In this document: piece by piece, positions 9,081 through 18,953 of the stretch
Layout: each line of letters starts with the position of its first letter
Numbering within the stretch: the stretch's first letter is position 1
NCBI GenBank assembly: GCA_033557465.1
Contig: CM066031.1
Coordinates: 176,917,043-176,981,042 of the forward strand
Direction: 5' to 3'
From: Ichthyophis bannanicus
Lineage: Eukaryota; Chordata; Amphibia; Gymnophiona; Ichthyophiidae
DNA: 64,000 nucleotides
Position numbers and translations under genes: made by a program
The notes under the pieces: generated by a model
Databases searched by the model: none
The model's input: only the letters and a program-made list of their open reading frames with translations
Told to the model about the DNA's origin: nothing

Positions 9081-10587
9081 TGCTATAGAAATGCTGTTTC
9101 AAGCAGAAAGCCCTTTTAACATGATTTCTGCTTCCTGTGAATCATTAATCTCTGCCCTTAAAACTCCTATTTCTAGTCCAAGCCTCACTCAGGAATCTGC
9201 ACATCTGATTAATGTGATTGCATAAGGTGGACGTGAGCTACTGCACCTATACACATTAACAGTTCTGCCAAACAACTGTCTAAAGTCTGTTTCGGCATTG
9301 ATGAGTTTATAGTTAAATGGTGTAAAGTCAGAGGGGGGATATTGAAAGGCATTTAAGCAGTTTGCAGGCCTGAAAACCACCTAAATGCCTCCCAGTGAGC
9401 TATTCAGCGGCACTAACGCAGCCTCTAATGCCCTGGGATGAGCAGCGGCAGCAAAATGGCCCTGCAGCACTGAAGTTACCTTCTCCTCCAGCTCTGTGGG
9501 GCTGTTTTTGCTTCCGCCTCCCTACAGTTCCACTTCCTGTTTGCAAAAGGAAGTGGAATTGAAAGGGGGCTGAAGCATGAACAGCGCTGCAGCGCCAGAG
9601 GAGACGGTAACTCCGGCACCATGGTACCACTTTAAATATATTGCTGCCGATGCACATCCTGGCAGCATTGGGACCCCATGTTATTGCCACTGTTTCTATT
9701 GGGTGGGATGGCAAGTGCAATTAGTCACTGAAGCCAGCTGTTAGCAAGTGACAGGACAATAGTTTATGTCCAAGCTTTCCTGGTGTAATAGGGGAAGGTG
9801 CCCTCCAAAAAATGCATTACCATATGTTCTACGAGATCTACTATCTGAAAGCAGTATACTGCAATCATAGAGGGTCCATGGGGCATGAAGAGGATACATC
9901 CATAGAACTACATGCAAAGGAGAATATATGTTGTATGAAATGTATGACACCATGTGAAGGCATTTCACCACAGAGTAATGGACCTGATGGTGCATTCACT
10001 GAAGAATAGCATGTGCAAGCATATAACTCAAAAACTGTGGTGTCCACAGTGCCTAACACCTATCAGGCTAATGACCTTACAGGTCTACTTTAGTCTCTGA
10101 GCATCCCATTTGCAATATGAAGGTGCTTCCAATCAGTCCAGGGTTCCCTACATTGGGTGAGAACTTTGCTGAGCTTCGGCGAGAAGGCTTCTGTTCCGGC
10201 ACTAATTTTCCTATTATGAGATGTTGTGAAAAGGTACCATGCAATGTAGCCACAGAAGTCGTCTTCCCAAAACATAGCTACATTCTCACCCTATGTTAGG
10301 AATCGTGCATTGAATTTAACTTGGAAACGTGGAGGGAGATAGTGTAACATGGAACTGGGTAGTTAATCATAATAGTATTTCATGTTCTGAAGAGCATGAT
10401 ATTTAACCTAAATGAAAGTGACTATTAGACTCCATTAAATGGCCCATTAAGTGGATTACTGTATCACACATTTGCACAGTGCCAGTATATATAGTTGTAT
10501 ACCTTTCCATGTCTAAACATAGGAAAGCTATTGGCCAACCATGTACATCACTGATGGCACTTATCTGCATCTTATATTCATCCCCAT
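9081..10587. other. No confident feature; possible old DNA-transposon debris
   Basis: A mixed region. Bases 9330-9420 resemble the start of the MITE at 44653 ('gatattgaaaggcattta'). The minus-strand frame around 10403-10590 reads like a transposase fragment (YKMQISAISDVHGWPIAF), but I cannot assign it. No other coding or structural signal is supported. Confidence 0.4.
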
Positions 10588-10985
10588 AAGAACATAAGAA
10601 ATGCCATACTGGGTCAGACCAAGGTCTATCATGCCCAGTATCCTGTTTCCAAAAGTGGCCAATCCAGGTCACAAGTACCTGGCAGGTTCCCAAAAAGGCA
10701 CACAGGTTCCACAATGCTTGTCACATGGCAAGCAGTGGATTTGCCGAGTCCTCTTTAATAATGGTTTATGGATCTTTCCTCCAGGAACTTGTCCAAACCT
10801 TTTTTAAACCCAGCTACATTGACAGCTTTTACTACATCCTCCGATGATGAATTCCAAAGTTTGATTACATGTTTGAGTGAAAAAATATTTTCTCTTATTA
10901 GTCTTAAATGAGTTACATTATAGCTCCATTGTGTGTCCCCTAGTCTTCCTACTTTTTGATGGCATAAACAACCTACTATTAACCA
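10588..10985 (-). mobile_element. CR1 LINE, 3' end (part of the 10588-14450 copy)
   Basis: On the minus strand this is the end of CR1 ORF2 (FKKGLDKFLEERSIN) and the conserved CR1 3' UTR, whose plus-strand complement is 'catactgggtcagacc'. It matches 30298-30680. The CR1 is interrupted at about 10985 and resumes at 12291. Confidence 0.75.
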
Positions 10986-11420
10986 AATCACAACTACACT
11001 GGAATAAAGTGCTTGGATCCACAGCGAAACTAAGAAACAAAACACTACCAAAAAACATCATATCTGGAAAACTCCATGGTACTCTTGCTCCCTATGACAA
11101 CTAAAAACTGAACTAAGACGAATTGAGTGGAAATGGTGGAAAAACACCTAGGATGAAGACCGGAACAGCTACCTTATACTTCTACAAAATTATCACTCCA
11201 CTGTAGATAAAGCCAAGAAAGACTATCACTCAAAAATCATCAACACTGCAATAAATCGTCCAAGAGAACTATTTGACCTAGTCAGACGCCTCACTGAACC
11301 CCCCAAAAACCCCAACCAAACAACCAACATCACCCATCAACAACTAGCTGCATACTACAAACAACTACACCCCTACCCGAACCATAACATCCCCCCTCAC
11401 ACTGATGCCATTCCTAACAA
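10986..11420 (+). pseudogene. L2-type LINE ORF2 fragment
   Basis: In one plus-strand frame LKTELRRIEWKWWKN, STVDKAKKDYHSKI and INRPRELFDLVRRLTEPP resemble the linker between endonuclease and reverse transcriptase in vertebrate L2 ORF2. It is degraded by stops. It was inserted into the CR1 copy. Confidence 0.5.
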
Positions 11421-11494
11421 TCAACAAACTTAACATACCACAATCCAAACCTAAATATAACCAACAGGCATGCCGCAAAGAGTATGAGATCTAT

Positions 11495-11560
11495 GCTCCT
11501 TATTTATCTATTAGTACTTATATACCGCCACCTCCCAAGATCAGTAGTGGTTTACAGAGA
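11495..11560 (-). repeat. L2-like 3' tail, minus strand
   Basis: 'tatataccgccacctccc' with a preceding 'ttatttatctatta' is an L2-type tail read from the other strand. Confidence 0.5.
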
Positions 11561-11704
11561 ACAAAATAGGAACTTTACATTATAATGTCAGAATAACTTA
11601 TTTGCAAGGCACATTTGATAAACAATTAACAAGTAACATAGCTATATACAAGAATCAGTTACTGTATTAGAACATATTGGTGCGTGAGAGGTAGGGATGA
11701 GGAA

Positions 11705-11910
11705 ACTCCCTTCCTGACACACTAAGAAATATTAACAATCTCCTTGTTTCCGCAAACACTTGAAACCCCACCTATTCACTGAACATTTTGGCCCCCCCAC
11801 CCCACCTAACCACCCACCATCAACATAACACTACCAAAACAAAATCACAGTTGTAAATAGTTGTTTGAATATACCATTTAGCTACAACATTTATATATAT
11901 TACTAGAGCT
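11705..11910 (+). pseudogene. L2-type ORF2 C-terminal fragment
   Basis: The plus strand encodes SLPDTLRNINNLLV, matching the 'LPxxLRxxxxLxxFRxxLKTHLF' end of L2 ORF2, followed by TYSLNI. Degraded and short. Confidence 0.45.
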
Positions 11911-11914
11911 GGTA

Positions 11915-12290
11915 AGGGATCAGAGGAATAGCCTAATGGTTAGAACACTGGCTTGCTAACCAAACAACCAGGGTTCAATTCCCACTAGCATTCCTTGTGG
12001 CCTTGGGCAAGTCACTTAACCCTCCATTACCTCAGAAGGAAAGCCTGGCAATCTATTTCCAGTCATGCTGCCAAGAAAACCCAGGAGCTTCTGGGTCAGC
12101 ACTGACTCAAAGACATACATTGCATTGCCTAGCTTATAATACTTAGTATGGTTGTTAGTAAACTGTTTCAATTGATAACTGTTACTCTTTGTCTTGTATG
12201 ACATATGTTTACTGTAAAACATTTAGTTCCCTGTAAACCGTGTAGACCCGGTGAAAAGCGATATTATAAACCTAGCTAAATAAATAAAAT
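11915..12290 (+). repeat. tRNA-derived SINE
   Basis: Head with a pol III A box (AATAGCCTAATGGTTAGA) and B box (GGGTTCAATTCCC), a conserved body ('gcaagtcacttaaccctcc') and an L2-like 3' tail ending in 'aaataaataaaa'. Other copies are at 12600-12787 and 61180-61395 on the minus strand. Confidence 0.75.
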
Positions 12291-12345
12291 CATCAATCTA
12301 CTTTTATCCATTCCACTCATTAATAGACATCTATACATATAGATA

Positions 12346-12560
12346 GCTCATCGGTCTCTTTCTTTTTGTATATAGCTCAACCCTGTTATAGGATTATTAT
12401 TTCATGTATATAGTTCAACCCTGTTATCCAAGTTTGCACCCCTGTTCAATGTAAAACCAAACAGAATGTTGTCTTGGTCGTTTTGTTATACTGTGAACCG
12501 CGCTGATACTGAATAGTGCGGTATATAAGCAACTGTAATAAATAATAAATAAATAAATCT
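12346..12560 (+). repeat. L2-like LINE 3' UTR and tail, nested in CR1
   Basis: 'ccgcgctgatactgaatag' hairpin followed by 'aaataaataaat'. The upstream 'ttcaaccctgttatccaag' block recurs in reverse at about 63440-63510. The flanking CR1 sequence continues on both sides (12291-12345 and 12556-12590). Confidence 0.6.
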
Positions 12561-12599
12561 ATCATATTTCCCCTCAACTATCTTTCTTCCAAGTTTATT

Positions 12600-12787
12600 T
12601 ATTTAACAGTTTTTTTGTGACTTAAACTTGGCAATGTATATTAAACAAGGGACATTGATAACTTGGATTTCTCTGAGCAATGGAGGGTTAAGTGACTTTG
12701 CCAAGGCCACCAGGAATGCAAGTGGGAATCAAACCCTGGTTTTGTGGTTCCCAAGCCAGTGCTCTAACCATGAGGCTACTCCTCCAA
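12600..12787 (-). repeat. tRNA-derived SINE, minus strand
   Basis: Reverse complement of the SINE at 11915: the A box complement near 12770 and the B box complement 'gggaatcaaaccctg' near 12724. Inserted within the CR1 copy. Confidence 0.7.
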
Positions 12788-13835
12788 TCCAGTTGAAGAG
12801 CCCTAATCTTTTAAGCCTCTCCTCATAGCCTTCCATCCCCTCTACCATTTTGGTGACTCTTCTCTGTACTTTTTCTAATTCTGCTATGTTCTGTTTAAGA
12901 TACGGCAGCCAGAATTGCACACCTTATTCATGGTGCAGTCGCACCATGGAATGATACAGAGGCACTATAATATCCTTTGTTTTATTCTCCATTCCTTTCC
13001 TTATGATTCCTAACATTCTATTTGCTTTCTTGGCCATCGCTGAACACTGGGCGGAGGGTTTCAACGTGTTATCCACGATATTGCCTAAATCTTTTTCCTG
13101 GGTGGTGCTTCCTAATGTGGAAGCTTTCATCCTATAACCATAGTTTTGGTTGTTCTTTCCTAGGGGCATAACTTTGCACTTGTCCACATTAAATTACAAC
13201 TGCCATTTGAACATTCAGTCTTCCAATTTATCAAGGTCCTTTTGCAATTTTTCACAATCTTCTTGTGTTTTAACAACTTTGAATAATTTTATATCATCTG
13301 CAAATTTGATCACCTCACTCTTTATTCCCATTTCCAGGTCATTTATGAATATGTTAAAAAGCAGCAGGCCCAGCACAGATCCCTGTGGTACTCCACTATT
13401 CACCTTTCTCCATTGAGAAAATTGGCCATTTAGCCCTACCCTCTGCTTTCTATCTTTTAACCAGTTCCTGATCCATAATACTGCATGACATTTTAATTTC
13501 CTCAAGAGTCTCTCATGAAGGACCTTATCAAAGGTTTTCTGAAAATCCAGATACACTATATTAACCGACTCACCTTTGTCTACCTGTTTATTCACACCTT
13601 CAAAAAATATAACAGATTAGTAAGACAAGACTTTCCTTGGCTAAATCCATATTGGCTTTCTCCCATTAAACTATGCCAATCTATATGTTCAGTAATTTTA
13701 TTCTTTATAATGATTTCTGTCATTTTGCCCAGTACTGATGTCAGGCTCACTGATCTGTAGTTTCCCAAATTACTCCTGGAACCCTTTTTAAAAATTGGCG
13801 TTACATTTGCCATCCTCCAATCTTCAGGTACTACA
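12788..13835 (-). pseudogene. CR1 LINE ORF2, reverse transcriptase region
   Basis: Minus-strand reading from 13835 downward gives CR1 ORF2: VTPIFKKGSRSNLGNYR, then VYLDFQKTFDKVLHERLL (motif A), SGVPQGSVLGLLLFNIFIND (motif B), IKFADDIKLFK (motif C with both Asp), CKVMPLGKNNQNYGY, KANRMLGIIRKGM and [15 protein letters not shown]. Frame breaks at about 13590, 13200 and 12925 make it dead, although the FADD motif survives. CR1 ORF2 normally has endonuclease then RT in about 900 residues. Only the RT and C-terminal half are present, consistent with 5' truncation plus insertions. The rest of the copy lies at 10588-10985, 12291-12345 and 14195-14450. Confidence 0.85.
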
Positions 13836-13844
13836 GAGTACTAT

Positions 13845-13940
13845 TGGAAATGTGTCTTTCATTGTTTTATTGTAAACCGCGCTGATGCTGAATAGCGCGG
13901 TATAGAAGCGACTATAAATAAATAAATAAATACAGATGAT
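13845..13940 (+). repeat. L2-like 3' tail nested in CR1
   Basis: 'ccgcgctgatgctgaatag' hairpin plus '(taaa)n' tail. CR1 sequence continues directly on both sides. Confidence 0.6.
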
Positions 13941-13974
13941 TTTAATGACAGTCCACAGATTACTAATATGAGGA

Positions 13975-14190
13975 AGGTGGGGGGGGGGGGGGCGGGCGAA
14001 AAGTCTCTGACCTTGTAACAAAAAAGAAAGCTACAGACACACTTCAGTTCCGATGGTCCAAATGATCTATTTGCAATTTCATTTTATTTCAACCAAATAA
14101 AACAAAACTGCAGAGAGATCATTCATATCACCGGAACTAAAGTGTAGTCACAGCTTTCTGTTTCGTTATCAGCCCTCCCCTCATAGTAGA
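13975..14190. mobile_element. MITE with about 45-bp terminal inverted repeats
   Basis: The 'gaaagctacagacacacttc' block near 14015 and its inverted partner near 14155 ('aaagtgtagtcacagctttc') form long TIRs separated by about 80 bp. G-rich and C-rich ends (13979 onward and about 14180) extend the pairing. It interrupts CR1 sequence that resumes at about 14190. There is no coding capacity. Confidence 0.6.
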
Positions 14191-14194
14191 TCTG

Positions 14195-14450
14195 CAATCT
14201 CATCTTTCAGTTCGTTTAACACCCTTGGATATATGCCATCCGATCCAGGTGATTTGCTACTCTTCAGTTTATCAAATACTTGTAATACATCTTCCCAGTT
14301 TATCAATATTTCTTTCAATTCTTCCAATATATCACCTTTAAATACCATTGTGTAACTTCCCTAAATCTTCTTCAGTGAAGACTGAAGCAAAGAATGCATT
14401 CAATCTCTCTGCTATGGCCTTGTCCTCCCTTAGCACCCCTTTTATCCCTC
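14195..14450 (-). pseudogene. CR1 ORF2, segment before the reverse transcriptase
   Basis: The minus strand encodes DDRGIKGVLREDKAIAERLN then AFFASVFTEEDLGKL, the usual linker just upstream of the CR1 reverse transcriptase. It continues the copy found at 12788-13835 and is 5'-truncated at about 14450. Confidence 0.7.
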
Positions 14451-14454
14451 TATC

Positions 14455-14660
14455 ATCCAATGCTCTGTGAACAAATGCATTTTGAGCTGTTTCTGGAATG
14501 TTGCAATGTCCGATATTTTTCTCAGGTTTTGGTGAAGGGAATTCCAAAGACTGGGTGAGTAAAGCGAGAACGATCTATTGGATGTTGTTTGGTTGCTTCT
14601 AGTGAATTCTTTAGGTATGGCTAGAGTGTTTTGTGAACCATGTACAGAGCGAGGTATCAA
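14455..14660 (-). pseudogene. L2-type ORF2 C-terminus
   Basis: The minus strand encodes NRSFSLYSPSLWNSLHQNLR and TFQKQLKMHLFTEHW, the canonical L2 ending (RSFS...LWNSLP...FKxxLKTHLF). Only the last 70 codons are present. Confidence 0.65.
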
Positions 14661-14695
14661 CCAACAACATTATTGAAAAACAAGGAGTATGAATC

Positions 14696-14737
14696 ACCCG
14701 ACACAACCGTATTTCGGCATAGCCTTCATCAGGGGTT
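14696..14737 (-). ncRNA. Hammerhead ribozyme motif in a Penelope pLTR
   Basis: On the minus strand, stem I ACCC, core CTGATGA, a 3-bp stem II (GGC-TAT-GCC), GAAA, a 4-bp stem III (TACG-GT-TGTG), then T-C and the second stem I strand GGGT. All core positions are canonical. The very short stem III is what has been described for Penelope hammerheads, which cleave best as dimers. Confidence 0.75.
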
Positions 14738-14937
14738 AATAGTTCTAGAAAACATATACATTTATAACCAAAATTTAAAATAATTTGAACTGTACATGAA
14801 ACTACACAAAAAGGAACTACTGTATACACAAAACACTCTAAAACAGTTCAACCAACGAACACACAATACATTCAAAAGAAGTCCAGCAAACCAAGTACAG
14901 AGTGAAGTACAAACCAACAATTTTATTGAAAAACAAG

Positions 14938-14986
14938 GAGTATCAATCACTTAACACGGCCATGTTTTGCAATAGCCTTCGTTAGG
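14938..14986 (-). ncRNA. Degenerate hammerhead motif, second pLTR unit
   Basis: Same block in the neighbouring unit, with the core changed to CTAACGA and the GAAA box to CAAAA. Stem III (CATGGCCGTG) is retained. Probably inactive. Confidence 0.5.
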
Positions 14987-15574
14987 AATTCATAATTCTA
15001 GAAAACATATATAAAACTTATAAATTTATAACCAAGATTTAAAATAATTAGAACATTGATAAATCATATATGGTTCAATAAAGCTAATAATGTCTAAGTC
15101 AAATAGAAAAATCTTCAGGTTGTGTGCTGAAATAGAATTGATATAAAGTGGCAATATAAATAGTGGTAAAAACTAATTAAGAAAATATTCACATAGAATC
15201 ATAAATAAATATATAAGAGGAAGACTAAAAAAACATCCATAATAGTATTATGATTATAAAACAGTACAGATAAAATAAAATTGTTCATGTATGTACTATA
15301 AAGGAACCATAAAAACTGAAGTCACAAATCATATGAAGACTGTTAAAATAATAGAAAACTAATTATACATAATGTAATAAAAGGTATAGCCAGCCAATTA
15401 TACAATCAGACATTCACATGGATGTAAAAAAGGTACTAAAGGGCACACTTACAATATGTAGGACACGATCACATTGTAGACAATGCAATCTGCAATAAGC
15501 ATACAATCATTTGGGTATCAATCTATAAATTATAGTAGATTTTGAAGAGAAATAGAACTGGGGTAGTCCTCTTG

Positions 15575-15870
15575 GAGATCAAACCTAAGCTTTCTTTAGA
15601 AGCTCAGATGACAAGATTTCGACTTTCATACTTTGGACACATCATGCGAAGATCACATCATTAGAGAAAGACATCATGCTTGGCAAGATAGAAGGTCAAC
15701 GCAAAAGAGGAAGGCCAGCAATGAGATGGATTGATACAATAAGAGCAGCTATGGGTACCAGTCTGTCAACAATGAGCTGCCTGACTGAAGACCAAACACA
15801 GTTTAGGACAACTATCCAGAGGGTCACCATGAGTCGACACAGACTCGATGGCTCTTAACAACAACAACAA
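15575..15870 (+). pseudogene. RTE-type LINE, 3' end, with target duplication
   Basis: The plus strand encodes FGHIMRRSHH-like sequence, then MLGKIEGQRKRGRPAMRWID and VTMSRHRLDGS, the C-terminus of RTE/BovB-type ORF2. It is followed by an (AAC)n tail. A 10-bp target duplication AGTCCTCTTG flanks it (15565-15574 and 15871-15880). A short, 5'-truncated insertion in the Penelope repeat. Confidence 0.7.
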
Positions 15871-15880
15871 AGTCCTCTTG

Positions 15881-16585
15881 TGTAATGCCAAAGTTAATTC
15901 CTCATAAGACAGAAGAAAGGAAAAGGTGTAACACAGAGGGGAAGCATGATAAAGAATTTAATGAGTAGAGAGAAGGAGACATGAGAAAGAAACACCAAAC
16001 CTCTAATGGGACCTCTAAGATAAATTAAATGCTTATATAGACATATTTTTAATAAAATTTAAAAGTTAACAAATAAAAGTATCTCAGTACAGAAATCGTT
16101 GTGGTGTCGCAGGAGTATAAAGTTAGATGCCCGGCACCATCAGTCTTCTGCCATTCAAAAACAGCTTTAGAGAACAGCAGGCATACCGAGCCTGTGCTTA
16201 AAAGAGAGGTTTGGCATCCATTGGCATGGGGAATTATGGAAACCAGTAAACATCAGGAGAAACAAACTCAATGGAGAATCGACACCAATGTGACTCTCCA
16301 GTGGTGATAATACAAAAATAAAAAATCATGTGTAACTGGATTTGAGGGATTCATGAGAGGCAGATCAGAACCAATTAGATGTTGAAAATCTGCTTTGGGG
16401 ACACATATAGATATAAAAATGCATCTAAAACCATTAAGAATTTCTAAAGGTCCAGGCTTGTTTCAAGATGACAGTTCCTTCATTCAGTATTGGAATTCTA
16501 CCTTGAACAAATGTTTGTTCAAGTTTGTTAATCAATACTTCCAAAAAGAAAGTTGAAAGCATTCAGGTCGAGGTTGATGAAAAAC
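15881..16585. other. No recognised feature
   Basis: AT-rich sequence, probably continuing the Penelope-related region interrupted by the RTE insertion. No coding frame or motif can be supported. Confidence 0.4.
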
Positions 16586-16796
16586 TTAGGGGTATGTTTA
16601 CTAAAACCCCGTTAGGTGCGCGCCGCGCTAGTGTGCGGGATGCCATATGAGTGGGCGTTTCAGTCTGAAAAAAGCAAACCAGGATTAATCATGTGCTAAT
16701 GTGTGCTGTGCGCTCATGTGCGCCGCGCACATTAGCGCATGAGAAACTTGCGCGGGAAGCATAAGTGGCGCACTGATATGCAAGCACAGGAACAGA

Positions 16797-16864
16797 GCCA
16801 CAGTAGAATGGTTAAGACACTGACCGATGGTGCAGGGATCATGGGTTCAATCCCCCACTGTGCC
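16797..16864 (+). other. tRNA-like module T2, first copy
   Basis: A-box-like CAGTAGAATGGTTAAGA and B box GGGTTCAATCCCC, spaced as in a tRNA. The ends pair only partly, so it is tRNA-like rather than a tRNA gene. Confidence 0.55.
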
Positions 16865-17180
16865 CAATGAAGAAGGCTGGCTGAGGCATTATCTGTTATA
16901 GGTAATATTGCAGTCTGAGGCATATTAATTTTATTCTAATTACTGCTACAAGCAAACACACTCTGAAAGCACTGTAACATAAGGCGCTCCATAAGGTACC
17001 CCAGAGGGCACATTTTAAAGTGCACTGTCCGCCAAGGCACCCTAGAATGTTGCTTATAGGGCGCTTTATAGGGTGCCGTATGAGGCACCGCAAGGTCACA
17101 GCACTGTTTTTGATGGCAACACTGTGCAGTGTAAGGAATGAAAACCTTAAGTAGGTGCGCTGACATGTAAGGAGGAGGAG

Positions 17181-17249
17181 CAGTGTAGCACAATGGTTAA
17201 GACACTGACCAATGATGCAGAAGTCATGGGTTCAATCCCCCACTGTGCC
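17181..17249 (+). other. tRNA-like module T2, second copy
   Basis: A box TAGCACAATGGTTAAGA (17186) and B box GGGTTCAATCCCC (17228-17240). The outer strands GCAGTGT and ACTGTGC can form 5 of 7 acceptor pairs. Confidence 0.6.
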
Positions 17250-17650
17250 TAATGAAGAAGGCTGGCTGAGGCATTACCTGTTATAGGTCATATTGCTTTA
17301 GGAGGCTTTTTATTTTTATTTTAATTAGTGCTGCCAGCAAACACACCCTCAAAGTATTGTAACATAAGGTGCTGCATAAGGCGCCTCGTAAGGTACCCCA
17401 GAGGGCACATTATAAAGTGCACTGTCCACCACGGCACCCTATAATGTCCCCTATAGGGCACCCTATAAGTCGCTCCACAGGATAACGTATAGTGCACCTT
17501 ATATGGACGGTAACCATAAGGTGCCCTATAGGGCGCCCTATAAAGCGCCCTCTGAGGCACCTTATGGGTACAGTACGCTGAGGGTGTTTTTGCTGGCAGC
17601 AATAATGTACATTAAAAAGAGATAATGCTTTGGGCAGCCCTGTCAAACAA

Positions 17651-17721
17651 CCCCACTGTGGGTTCGAACCCATGACCTCTGGCTCCACAGACAGTGAAGT
17701 AACCAGTGGGCTACAGCTGCT
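17651..17721 (-). other. tRNA-like module T1, left copy
   Basis: On the minus strand: A box TAGCCCACTGGTTA, a 5-bp anticodon-like stem CTTCA/TGGAG closing a 7-nt loop CTGTCTG, and a T arm TGGG-TTCGAAC-CCCA. The acceptor strands do not pair well. Confidence 0.6.
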
Positions 17722-18540
17722 AGCAAGCCCCTGGCTGGCTGCAGAGGGACTACACATCACCACACAGACAGTCTGCTGTGGTCACCAGGATAGGGTTAGC
17801 CCACCCGTACCCATGATGCACTGCACATGCAAATCAGCTGTCTACAGATGAACACAAGATGGTGTATGCACCCCCACAGCACCTCAGCCTGGTAGGGGGA
17901 ACTGACCATGTGTGTTACTGGCACAGAGTAGCTACACACCGTCACATTGTGCGGGTACTGTGCTCACCCTGAGTGTGCGGTGGGGTGCCCAGCACCAGGT
18001 CCACAGCACCTTTCATGACAGAAATGGGCCATGCTGCAGGTCCCCAGCAGTACTAATGTGTGAGATAGGTAGTTTCTGCAGACACACCTTGGATATATCT
18101 GTATGTCTCAGTCAGGTGTAGTCCCTATGGACTTCTAGGAAGTTTATGTACCACCACCCTCCTCCTCCAGGGCTGAGGGTGGTAAACAGGGTCTCCCATC
18201 AACAGATCCACATTCTACCTCCCTGCAATGGTGGCAGTAGAGGGGACCATCAACCCTGGTCCTGCTGGGGAACAGACACCTACAGGGCAGTCAATGCAGC
18301 TCTGTACACATCCATAATGCAATAGCAGTCAGACATTAGGCCCTGGATATGCTAAGCTGCACCCCACCACTATCTGATAGTCTCCTGCAGCAAGCCTTCA
18401 GCCACTGCACCCTGCAAGGCACTCCATCAAGACCAGGGCCGGCCCGTCCATTGAGCGAGAATGTTTTTTGCACAGGGCCCCGTGTTTCAGGGGGCCCCGC
18501 GCAAAAAACATTCTGATCCTAAAGTCAAATAAAAAAAAAA

Positions 18541-18938
18541 AAAGCTGTCTTCTCCCGCTGCCGGGGCCGCCGCGGCAGAATCGAGTGTGCCGCGGGGCCC
18601 CCCCTGCCCAGCAGAGCCTGCCCTCCCCTGTATCCGCTCTCTCGTACAGCTGCCTGCAGTCTCACGCGCCGACTTTCAGAGCGCGAGGGGAGAGTTTCTC
18701 CCTCACTGCTCTGTTAAGCCCGCGGGGGCTGATGGGAAGTTCCTATCAGCCCCCGCGGGCTTAACAGAGCCGCGAAAGGGAAACTCGTCCCTTCGCGCTC
18801 TGAAAGCTGGCGCGTGAGACTGCAGGCAGCTGTCCGAGAGAGCGGATACCGGGGAGGGCAGGCTCTGCTGGGCAGGGGGGCCCCCGCGGCACACTCGATT
18901 CTGCCGCGGCGGCCCCGGCAGCGGGAGAAGACAGCTTT
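18541..18938. repeat. Long GC-rich hairpin inside the hAT element
   Basis: Arms 18541-18733 and 18745-18938 are near-perfect reverse complements around an 11-nt loop. Each arm is bounded by an A/T run (18527-18543 and 18936-18950). Confidence 0.85.
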
Positions 18939-18953
18939 TTAAAAAAAAAAATT

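Larger units (their letters stand above)
14641..15564 (-). repeat. Penelope-like element terminal repeats, tandem
   Basis: Two related units start at about 14641 and 14897. Each has 'attgaaaaacaaggagtat', a hammerhead-type block and 'ttctagaaaacatata'. Tandem pLTRs are a normal Penelope arrangement. No Penelope ORF is attached here, so these are orphan terminal repeats. The rest (to 15564) is AT-rich and non-coding. Confidence 0.6.

Noticed and set aside
10403..10714. Minus-strand frame resembling a transposase (YKMQISAISDVHGWPIAF)
   Set aside because: Half of it reads through the CR1 3' UTR and the rest could be piggyBac, Harbinger or chance; no catalytic residues can be placed.
17181..17249. 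Functional tRNA gene
   Set aside because: A and B boxes are good, but acceptor and D-stem pairing are incomplete and the module is repeated inside a transposon.
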